Part shown: positions 53,036 to 59,627 of the stretch, one piece after another | Position numbering within the stretch: the first letter of the stretch is position 1 | Layout of the letters: each line of letters begins with the position of its first letter | Origin: Lachnospiraceae bacterium | GTDB taxonomy: Bacteria > Bacillota > Clostridia > Lachnospirales > Lachnospiraceae | Direction: 5' to 3' | DNA: 59,627 nucleotides | Assembly (NCBI GenBank): GCA_024695665.1 | Contig: JAILHT010000145.1 | Span: 1 to 59,627, forward strand | The notes under the pieces: model-generated | Seen by the model: only the letters and a program-made list of their open reading frames with translations | Databases searched by the model: none | Told to the model about the DNA's origin: nothing | Program-made: the position numbers and the translations under genes

Positions 53036-55414
53036 TTATTTGAATGTGGCTATTGTTACACCTGCATCACCTTCGCCGAATTCGGCAAGATGGTAGTCTG
53101 CTATATGTTTCTGACGCTTCAGATATCCGTGAACGCCGTTTCTTAAAGCACCGGTACCTTTTCCGTGAACTATCCTTACGGACGGAATGCGGGCAAGATA
53201 AGCGTCGTCGAGATACTTGTCCAATACAGCCAGAGCCTCATCGACAGTTTTACCAATGAGATTGATCTCGGATGAGATATTCTGTGTCTTTGACATTTTT
53301 ATCTTTCCGGCACCGGTCTTTTCGAATTTTTTCTTTGTAGTATTTGTATCATCCTGGATGAGCACAAGATCGTTTATATTGACCTTTGTCTGCAGTATAC
53401 CCATGGATACTGTCAGATCTCCTTTTGCGTTTGGAAGTGTGTGAACGGTACCTTTTACATTCATGCTCATCACAAGAACCGAATCACCTATCTTAAGATT
53501 CTTAGGCACATTGTGATTCTTTGGGGTATTCTTCTTTACGGACAGGGACTCGCTCCGGTCTGAAATCTTTGAGCGGAGATTTGCTCTCTCTTTTTCCATA
53601 TCGGAGAGCGGTGCTGTCATGCTGCCGTATTTGTTTATATTTCGGATGCTCTCATCCGCATATTTTTTTGCATCCTGAAGTATGGCAAGCGCCTCCTCGT
53701 TTGCCTTTCTTAGGATGTTTGCCTTCTGATTGTCGAGATTTGCCTGCTTTGATTTTAACGCGGCTCTGTCTTTTTCTATATCAAGTTTGTAACTGTTTAT
53801 CTTGTTTTGTTGTTTTTCAATCTCTATACGTTTCTGCTCAAGACTTGCAATGACATCCTCAAACTTTGTGTCAGTGTCATTTATGCGCTCTTTAGCTTTC
53901 TCTATAATGCTGTTGCTTAGGCCAAGTTTTCCGGAGATCGCAAAGGCGTTTGATTTTCCGGGAACACCAATCAAGAGTCTGTAAGTCGGACTTAAAGTTT
54001 TTACATCAAATTCAAGACTTGCATTTTCAACTCCCGGAGTGGAGAGAGCAAAGACTTTCAGTTCACTGTAGTGAGTTGTAGCCATTGTGATAGTTCCGCG
54101 ATCTTTCAGATCGGTCAGTATCGAGATGGCAAGAGCTGCTCCCTCTGTAGGGTCGGTACCTGCGCATAACTCATCGAACAAAATCAAAGATTTTGTATCA
54201 GCGTGGTTTAAGATATAAACAATGTTTTTCATGTGTGATGAGAAAGTACTCAAGCTTTGTTCAATACTCTGCTCATCGCCGATGTCTGCAAAGACCTCGT
54301 CAAATACGGATAGTGTCGAGTTGTCACCTGCAGGTATATGAAGTCCTGCCTGCCCCATAAGAGTCAAGAGCCCAACCGTTTTAAGCGATACGGTCTTTCC
54401 ACCGGTATTTGGACCGGTGACGACAAGGAGTGAAAAGTCTTCACCGAGGCGCATATCTATAGGGACAACTTTGTCTGCTGCTATGAGAGGATGTCTTGCG
54501 CGGCGAAGGCTTATATGCCCATCAGTGTTAAAACGAGGGGCGGAACCGTTGTGCTCCTTTGCAAGTTCACCTTTTGCAAATATAAAGTCTAAATCGGTAA
54601 GTATCCTGTAGTCATCTAATATGCTGTCCTTGTATTCAAAAACCTCTTCACTCAAGGTAGCAAGTATTTTTTCAATCTCATCTTCCTCTTTTAACAAAAG
54701 CTCTTTGAGTTCGTTGTTGAGATTGACGACAGCAGCAGGCTCTATAAACAAGGTTGAGCCTGATGAAGATTGGTCGTGAATCATACCCGGAAAAAGAGAT
54801 TTCGCATCTGATTTGATTGGAAGGCAGTATCTGCCATTTCGCATTGTGATAACATTGTCCTGCAAATATGTCCTTGTATTTGCCTGATTCATAATCTTTG
54901 TCAATTGATCGTGAATGCGTCCGTTCATGCCGGATATCGATTTTCTTATTGAAAAAAGAGTGGGGCTTGCATCATCTGCAATCTCATCCTCCGCTATTAT
55001 GATTTGCGATATCTTTTCACGCAGTGGTGTGAGTGGCTCAAGGTTTTCAAATAAGAGAGACAACGAGTCGTCCGGTGAGTCGTCCCTGTCTTTTTGCCCA
55101 AAGCCTTTAAGCCGCCTTGCGACTTCGAGAAGAGTTTTTATCTTGAGAAGCTCCGGAGCGTTTAGGGAGCTGCCGATATCAAGACGTTTTAGGGAAGGCC
55201 TGATATCTGTAAGCCCGGAAAATGATACGCTGCCTTTTTTGATGATTCTGCTGAAGGCATCCGAAGTCTGTTTTTGTGCATTGTTTATCTCATCAAGATC
55301 CGTTGTCGGAAGCAGTTTTATGCATCTGTTTTTTGCCGCTTCACTGTGTGCAAGTTCGGCAAGTCTTTCCACTATTTTATTGTATTCCAATGTTTTAAGT
55401 ACTTTTTTATTCAT
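53036..55414 (-). CDS. mutS2: MutS2 family ATPase/endonuclease
   Basis: A 792-residue MutS2. It contains the core lever domains, the ABC-type ATPase with Walker A VTGPNTGGKTVSLKT (K340) and signature region, Walker B LILFDELCAGTDP, a coiled-coil (about 505-610), a KOW-like beta segment and the C-terminal Smr nuclease domain (about 715-792) with VRIVHGKGTGALR. MutS2 suppresses recombination and, in Bacillus, also rescues collided ribosomes (RqcU). The protein starts MNKKVLKTLEYNKI, typical of the family. There is no ribosome binding site: the predicted transcription start is 1-2 bases before the ATG. Confidence 0.95.
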   Translation of the reverse strand: MNKKVLKTLEYNKIVERLAELAHSEAAKNRCIKLLPTTDLDEINNAQKQTSDAFSRIIKKGSVSFSGLTDIRPSLKRLDIGSSLNAPELLKIKTLLEVARRLKGFGQKDRDDSPDDSLSLLFENLEPLTPLREKISQIIIAEDEIADDASPTLFSIRKSISGMNGRIHDQLTKIMNQANTRTYLQDNVITMRNGRYCLPIKSDAKSLFPGMIHDQSSSGSTLFIEPAAVVNLNNELKELLLKEEDEIEKILATLSEEVFEYKDSILDDYRILTDLDFIFAKGELAKEHNGSAPRFNTDGHISLRRARHPLIAADKVVPIDMRLGEDFSLLVVTGPNTGGKTVSLKTVGLLTLMGQAGLHIPAGDNSTLSVFDEVFADIGDEQSIEQSLSTFSSHMKNIVYILNHADTKSLILFDELCAGTDPTEGAALAISILTDLKDRGTITMATTHYSELKVFALSTPGVENASLEFDVKTLSPTYRLLIGVPGKSNAFAISGKLGLSNSIIEKAKERINDTDTKFEDVIASLEQKRIEIEKQQNKINSYKLDIEKDRAALKSKQANLDNQKANILRKANEEALAILQDAKKYADESIRNINKYGSMTAPLSDMEKERANLRSKISDRSESLSVKKNTPKNHNVPKNLKIGDSVLVMSMNVKGTVHTLPNAKGDLTVSMGILQTKVNINDLVLIQDDTNTTKKKFEKTGAGKIKMSKTQNISSEINLIGKTVDEALAVLDKYLDDAYLARIPSVRIVHGKGTGALRNGVHGYLKRQKHIADYHLAEFGEGDAGVTIATFK

Positions 55415-55421
55415 GTGTTAA

Positions 55422-55449
55422 ATTATAGACCAAAGGCGCTGTTTGTAAA
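55422..55449 (-). promoter_or_regulatory. mutS2 promoter abutting the start codon
   Basis: On the minus strand, TTTACA (55444-55449), 16 bases and TATAAT (55422-55427). The usual 6-7 bases from the -10 place transcription start at about 55415-55416, directly before ATG 55414. Confidence 0.6.
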
Positions 55450-55465
55450 AGTGATAAATAATAGG

Positions 55466-55494
55466 TTGCACGAGTTTTCGTTAAAAAGTATAAT
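55466..55494 (+). promoter_or_regulatory. Promoter of the HtrA-like gene
   Basis: TTGCAC (55466-55471), 17 bases and TATAAT (55489-55494). The leader to ATG 55528 is about 27 bases. It is divergent from the mutS2 promoter without overlap. Confidence 0.75.
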
Positions 55495-55527
55495 TACAAA
55501 GGACTGTTATTTTGACTGGTTTCAGGT

Positions 55528-56904
55528 ATGGTGGCTGGTATGTCGGACGAGAATAACAACGAATTTATAAAAGAAAAAATCAAAGAAGTGCCTGTGAACA
55601 AAAAACGTACGGCAAAAAAGATTTTGTTTTCAATATGTATGGGAGCAGTGTTTGGTTTGGCAGCTGCTCTGGTTTTTGCGTTCACGTTTCCCAAATTTGC
55701 CTCGATGAACGATTATAAGGACGGCAATATTTCGGTGGTTTCATCGGAGACAGAGAGCGAGACGGAATCGGAAGCGTATGATACGGAGACCGAAGAGAGT
55801 GAGAAGACATCGACAGAAGATGCTTCGGCGGACACGGAAACAGAGGTTGCAGAAGAGGAGATGACTGAGATTTCCACTGAAGAGAGTGTCGAGGAGACAG
55901 AGACGGAACTCACTGCCGAAGAGATTACAAAGATGCGCCTGAAGGAGTATCAAGAGCTTCAGAATGATATTTACAATCTCGGTAAAGCGGCAGCACCGGC
56001 GCTTGTTTCCGTCACGGCAACTGTGAATAACACCGATTGGTATGATGACTCATATCAGAGTCAGACGATGGAGTCAGGGCTTATATTAAGCATGGATGCA
56101 GAGAAGGTACGCATACTTTCAAATTACAGCACGATTGCCTCTGCGGAGAATGTCACAGTGACTTTCAATGATTCCACGACCGCACCGGCGACTATGGTAA
56201 GCTATGATGCAAATACTGGAACAGCGGTTTTGAACGTGGCAATTGCGGATATGAATCCTTCAACTCCGGGACGTATCGCGTCTGCGATAATGACTACGAG
56301 AGACAACATAAAACAGGGTGATGTAATAGTTGCAGTCGGAAATCCGTTAGGGACAAATCAGTCGATTGCAATAGGAAATATCATCGATTCCGACAATGAA
56401 GTTCATACTATAGATCAGGTTTATTCTGTATTTACGACCGATATCGTTGGCAACGGTGAGAGCTCAGGTGTGATCCTAAACCTTGACGGAGAGGTTATAG
56501 GGTTTATTCTTCAGGAGTTTTCCATGGGAGAGGGCAATGCGGTCACTGTTGTCCCGGTCGGAGAACTCAGCGAGGTACTGGATATCTTACAGAGAGAGAA
56601 GGCAGTGCCTTATGCGGGCGTGTATATCAGAACCGTTACGGATGTCATGAAAGAGGAGTACAATCTTCCGAGCGGAGTTTATGTAAGTGAACTTGTCATG
56701 GATTCACCTGCAATGGAAGTTGGCATTCAGACCGCAGATATAATAACCAAGGCAAATGGAAAATTTATAAGGGAAGCATCAGATTTTACCAAGGCGATAC
56801 ACAGTTTGGAGATAGATGATATTTACAGTATCACTGTTATGCGTCAGTCCGGAGATGAATATGTGGAGTTGGAGTATGAACTTACTGCAACGTCATTAAA
56901 ATAA
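55528..56904 (+). CDS. Membrane-anchored HtrA/DegP-like protein, predicted catalytically inactive
   Basis: A 458-residue protein: N-terminal cytoplasmic tail, one membrane helix (about 30-52), a Glu/Thr/Ser-rich linker (about 70-130), a trypsin-like domain (about 145-350) and a C-terminal PDZ domain (about 360-455, with YAGVYIRTVTD and PAMEVGIQTADIITKANG). The fold follows HtrA (VAVGNPLG, ILNLDGEVIGF), but the triad is broken. The His of the usual TNxHV is S201 (ILSNYSTI), and the Asp of TDLAVL is G231 (NTGTAVL). Only a Ser survives, S312 in GESSG, itself altered from GNSGG. It may act as a chaperone, scaffold or PDZ-based sensor. The ATG at 55528 and the one at 55540 are both possible; neither has a good ribosome binding site. 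Confidence 0.85.
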   Translation: MVAGMSDENNNEFIKEKIKEVPVNKKRTAKKILFSICMGAVFGLAAALVFAFTFPKFASMNDYKDGNISVVSSETESETESEAYDTETEESEKTSTEDASADTETEVAEEEMTEISTEESVEETETELTAEEITKMRLKEYQELQNDIYNLGKAAAPALVSVTATVNNTDWYDDSYQSQTMESGLILSMDAEKVRILSNYSTIASAENVTVTFNDSTTAPATMVSYDANTGTAVLNVAIADMNPSTPGRIASAIMTTRDNIKQGDVIVAVGNPLGTNQSIAIGNIIDSDNEVHTIDQVYSVFTTDIVGNGESSGVILNLDGEVIGFILQEFSMGEGNAVTVVPVGELSEVLDILQREKAVPYAGVYIRTVTDVMKEEYNLPSGVYVSELVMDSPAMEVGIQTADIITKANGKFIREASDFTKAIHSLEIDDIYSITVMRQSGDEYVELEYELTATSLK

Positions 56905-56937
56905 GACAAGAAATAAAGAAATAGATTGGAATTACAT

Positions 56938-57885
56938 ATGAAATATATTGAATCATTAAGAGAAGGCGAGAAAATTCAGGAGATTTATCTCTGCAGAAAG
57001 AAACAATCAGCACTTACAAAGATGGGAAAACCGTATGAGAACCTGCTATTGCAGGACAAGACCGGAACTGTCGATGCAAAGATCTGGGATGTGGGATCTC
57101 AGGGAATAGATGAGTTTGATGAACTTGATTATATAATGGTTGTCGCAGATGTGACATCTTTTCAGGGAGCACTTCAGCTCAATGTAAAGAGGGTCAGAAA
57201 GATGTCAGAAGGAGAGTATGATCCTGTAGATTATCTCCCTGTATCAGACAAGGATATAGATCAGATGTACGCCGAACTTGGACAGTACATAAAGAGCGTG
57301 GAGAATCCGTATTTGAAGACACTGTTGACCAAGATTTTTTTGGAGGATGCGGACTTTGAAAAACGCTTCAAATTCCATTCGGCTGCGAAGTCAGTTCATC
57401 ACGGATTTGTCGGTGGACTTTTGGAGCACACCTTGTCAGTGACAAAGAACTGCGCATATTTTGCTGAAGCTTATCCTATTTTAAACAGAGATTTGCTTCT
57501 CACAGCGGCAATGTGTCATGACATTGGAAAATTAAAAGAACTTTCGGCTTTCCCTCAGAATGATTATACGGATGAGGGACAGCTTTTGGGACATATAATG
57601 ATTGGAGCCGAGATGGTCGGAGATGTCATAAAAGAGATTGACGGATTTCCTGTTGTTCTCGGAAATGAACTTAAGCATTGTATTCTTGCCCATCACGGAG
57701 AACTGGAATTTGGCTCGCCGAAGAAGCCTGCGTTGGCAGAGGCATTGGCATTGACCTTTGCAGACAATATAGATGCAAAGATGGAAACACTTAAAGAACT
57801 GTTTTCACCGGTGCCGCAGGGAAGTACACAGTGGCTTGGATTCAACAGACTTCTTGACTCAAACCTGAGAAGGACCAGCAAATGA
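56938..57885 (+). CDS. 3'-5' exoribonuclease, YhaM-like (OB fold plus HD domain)
   Basis: A 315-residue protein with an N-terminal OB-fold nucleic-acid-binding domain (about 10-90, QDKTGTVDAKIWD) and an HD phosphohydrolase-type domain (about 155-285). Metal-site landmarks are VHHGFVGGLLEHTLSV, AAMCHDIGKLKEL and LAHHGELEFG, followed by FADNIDAKM. Bacillus YhaM is a 3'-5' exonuclease on RNA and single-stranded DNA. The frame is open from TTG 56926, but ATG 56938 matches the usual start. It overlaps rlmD by 4 bases (ATGA). Confidence 0.9.
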   Translation: MKYIESLREGEKIQEIYLCRKKQSALTKMGKPYENLLLQDKTGTVDAKIWDVGSQGIDEFDELDYIMVVADVTSFQGALQLNVKRVRKMSEGEYDPVDYLPVSDKDIDQMYAELGQYIKSVENPYLKTLLTKIFLEDADFEKRFKFHSAAKSVHHGFVGGLLEHTLSVTKNCAYFAEAYPILNRDLLLTAAMCHDIGKLKELSAFPQNDYTDEGQLLGHIMIGAEMVGDVIKEIDGFPVVLGNELKHCILAHHGELEFGSPKKPALAEALALTFADNIDAKMETLKELFSPVPQGSTQWLGFNRLLDSNLRRTSK

Positions 57886-59369
57886 AAAAAAACGATTTAG
57901 TGACGTTAAAAATTGAAGATATAGGAAAAGATGGTGAGGGCATCGGCAAAGCCGATGGCCTTACTTTGTTTGTAAAGGATGCAGTGGTAGGTGACATAAT
58001 ATCCGCAAAGATAATGAAACTCAAAAAAAACTACGGATATGCCAGACTCATGGAAATTATATCACCTTCAAAAGACCGTGTTGAGGCACCATGCAGATAC
58101 GCAAAATCCTGTGGCGGTTGCCAGATAATGGAGTTGTCTTACGAAAAGCAGCTTGAGTTCAAATACAACAAGGTAAAAAACAATCTCAAACGTATAGGGG
58201 GCTTTTCTGACGAAAAACTGGAAAGTGTTATGGAGCCTATTGTGGGAATGGAAGACCCATACAGATACCGAAACAAGGCGCAGTTTCCTATAGGGACAGA
58301 TTCCGAAGGAAATATAATAACAGGTTTTTATGCCGGACGTACCCACAAAATAATTCCGAATGAAGACTGTCTTCTCGGCGCAGAAGTAAACAAAACAATA
58401 TTAAATGAAGTAATCTCATTTATGAGAGAGGAAAAGATAACCGCTTACAATGAGGAAGAGCATACAGGAACGGTACGTCATGTGTTGACACGTGTCGGAA
58501 ATGACTCCGGACAGATAATGGTCTGCCTTATCATAAATGCAGATAATCTGAAATCAAAGGAGAAACTTATTGACAGGTTGTCAAAAATAAGTGGTATGCA
58601 AAGCATATCCATAAACATAAACAAGGATAAAACAAATGTAATCCTGGGTAAGACAACGAAGATTTTGTGGGGAGAAGAATACATAACAGACAGCATTTAT
58701 CTGAGAGATACCGATACCTTTGAGAGATTAAAGGGAGCTGGAGAGTCAAAAACAATCTTCAGAATTTCAGCACAATCTTTTTTCCAGGTCAATCCGGTTC
58801 AGACAGAGAAACTGTATTCTCTGGCACTTGATTATGCAGGACTTACCGGAAGTGAGACAGTATGGGATCTTTATTGTGGTATAGGAAGTATCTCACTCTT
58901 TCTTGCAAAGTCAGCAGGCAAAGTATACGGTGTAGAGATAGTTCCGCAGGCTATCGAAAATGCGAAAGAAAATGCGCTTTTGAACGGATATGACAATGCT
59001 GAGTTTTTTGTTGGAGCAGCGGAGGACATTGTGCCCGGATGGCTTGAGAGCCCTAAGGGAAAACCTGATGTTGTAGTGGTTGATCCACCCAGAAAAGGGC
59101 TTGATCCGGTTTGTATAGAAACTATTCTTGGGGCAAACCCAAAACGTGTGGTATATGTCAGCTGTGACAGCGCTACCCTTGCCAGAGATCTTAAGATGTT
59201 TGTAGAGGGAGGGTATGAACTTGAGCGTGTGAGACCGGTGGATCAATTTGCACATACGGGGCATGTCGAAACCATCGCGTTGATTGAACGAGTCAGAAAT
59301 GCGAAGGATTTTGTGCAGATAGGTATCGATGTGGAAGAATATTACAGAATCAAAGACGAGGAAAACTAA
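57882..59369 (+). CDS. rlmD: 23S rRNA (uracil-C5)-methyltransferase, RlmD/RumA family
   Basis: A 495-residue enzyme making 5-methyluridine in 23S rRNA. It has an N-terminal TRAM domain (about 1-60), four cysteines for a [4Fe-4S] cluster (C71, C77, C80, C163), SAM motif VWDLYCGIGSISLFLA, motif IV VVVDPPRKGLD, and the catalytic nucleophile C428 in YVSCDSATLARD. Gram-positive bacteria carry one or two such enzymes (RlmCD/TrmA relatives), so the exact uridine is not certain. The start overlaps the upstream stop, so translation is coupled. Confidence 0.93.
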   Translation: MKKNDLVTLKIEDIGKDGEGIGKADGLTLFVKDAVVGDIISAKIMKLKKNYGYARLMEIISPSKDRVEAPCRYAKSCGGCQIMELSYEKQLEFKYNKVKNNLKRIGGFSDEKLESVMEPIVGMEDPYRYRNKAQFPIGTDSEGNIITGFYAGRTHKIIPNEDCLLGAEVNKTILNEVISFMREEKITAYNEEEHTGTVRHVLTRVGNDSGQIMVCLIINADNLKSKEKLIDRLSKISGMQSISININKDKTNVILGKTTKILWGEEYITDSIYLRDTDTFERLKGAGESKTIFRISAQSFFQVNPVQTEKLYSLALDYAGLTGSETVWDLYCGIGSISLFLAKSAGKVYGVEIVPQAIENAKENALLNGYDNAEFFVGAAEDIVPGWLESPKGKPDVVVVDPPRKGLDPVCIETILGANPKRVVYVSCDSATLARDLKMFVEGGYELERVRPVDQFAHTGHVETIALIERVRNAKDFVQIGIDVEEYYRIKDEEN

Positions 59370-59380
59370 TACAGAAACCA

Positions 59381-59434
59381 CGCATTGCGAAAAACATAAA
59401 ATATGGTATGCTGTCCCTGTAAACACGCAATGCG
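59381..59434. promoter_or_regulatory. Promoter with inverted operator pair before the XRE gene
   Basis: TTGCGA (59385-59390), 16 bases and TATGCT (59407-59412). CGCATTGCG (59381-59389) overlaps the -35, and its exact reverse complement CGCAATGCG (59426-59434) lies downstream of the expected start and touches the ribosome binding site. This suggests autorepression by the encoded helix-turn-helix protein. Confidence 0.55.
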
Positions 59435-59444
59435 AGGTAATACT

Positions 59445-59627
59445 ATGGATACTGCAAAAACTATAAAAGAATTACGAGAAAGCACTGGGATGTCACGTAA
59501 AGAGTTTTCAGAATATACGGGTATCCCTGTTCGTACATTGGAAGATTGGGAGGCAGGAAGAAGAACACCGCCGGAGTATATTCCGAGGTTGTTGGTGTAT
59601 CAGATAAAATTTGAGGGGATTTTTTCT
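59445..59627 (+). CDS. XRE-type helix-turn-helix protein, 3' end cut by the window
   Basis: 61 codons are visible and no stop is reached, so the gene is partial. MDTAKTIKELRESTGMSRKE, then EYTGIPVRTLEDWEAGRRTPPEYI is a clear XRE/Cro-type helix-turn-helix; such small proteins are common in Lachnospiraceae, often beside toxin or mobile genes, but the partner would lie outside the window. GAGG lies 7 bases before ATG 59445. The paired 9-bp inverted operators around its promoter suggest autoregulation. Confidence 0.8.
   Translation, partial: MDTAKTIKELRESTGMSRKEFSEYTGIPVRTLEDWEAGRRTPPEYIPRLLVYQIKFEGIFS

Overview
The window is a chromosomal segment of a Gram-positive, low-to-moderate GC anaerobe, most likely a motile member of Lachnospiraceae (Clostridia); I cannot fix the genus. 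The evidence is a clostridial S10/spc/alpha ribosomal cluster with a Cys4 zinc-lid adenylate kinase and a zinc-type S14, an ECF vitamin transporter, FchA beside FolD, AGGAGG-type ribosome binding sites, sigma-28-like promoters, and a giant sortase-type Cna-B adhesin. I see no tRNA, rRNA, CRISPR array, insertion sequence or phage gene.

Layout. 1-1.6 kb: an orphan gene behind a sigma-28-like promoter and a convergent ECF S-component. 1.7-12.5 kb: a carbon-metabolism region. It holds a TIM-barrel sugar isomerase/epimerase, fchA, folD and a GH2 beta-mannosidase, then a GntR/FCD regulator, a GntP permease, an IlvD/Edd dehydratase, KDPG aldolase and KDG kinase. The last four make a coherent semi-phosphorylative Entner-Doudoroff route (sugar acid in, dehydrated to KDG, phosphorylated to KDPG, cleaved to pyruvate and glyceraldehyde 3-phosphate). 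A strong promoter bracketed by palindromic sites lies in front of them, and the GntR protein is the obvious candidate ligand-responsive repressor. 12.6-18.3 kb: uracil salvage (uraA-upp), larE, a HAD phosphatase, a cation diffusion facilitator and a SAM methyltransferase. 18.6-33.9 kb: one gene for a secreted, wall-anchored protein of about 5,090 residues, with a Thr/Glu stalk, about 19 Cna-B-like modules, SpaA-like modules, two copies of an unrecognised domain and a C-terminal sorting signal; its 3' half is a large tandem duplication. 34.0-50.4 kb: rpsJ to rplQ, including secY, adk, map, infA and rpoA, with an elaborate leader before rpsJ, an internal promoter before rpmJ and a possible 42-codon gene after rpmJ. 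50.4-59.6 kb: a second orphan gene behind a sigma-28-like promoter, a mutS2-response regulator-histidine kinase operon whose transcript appears leaderless, a divergent operon of a degenerate HtrA-like membrane protein, a YhaM-type nuclease and RlmD, and the start of an XRE-type regulator cut by the window edge.

Most notable: FolD lacks the cyclohydrolase lysine while FchA sits directly upstream (split C1 enzyme functions); an HtrA-like protein has lost its His and Asp; two unrelated orphan genes share a sigma-28-like promoter of identical geometry; and the giant adhesin has duplicated architecture, mixed isopeptide-competent and lysine-less modules and a terminator-like hairpin in its leader. 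All functional statements are read from sequence; nothing here was searched against a database.
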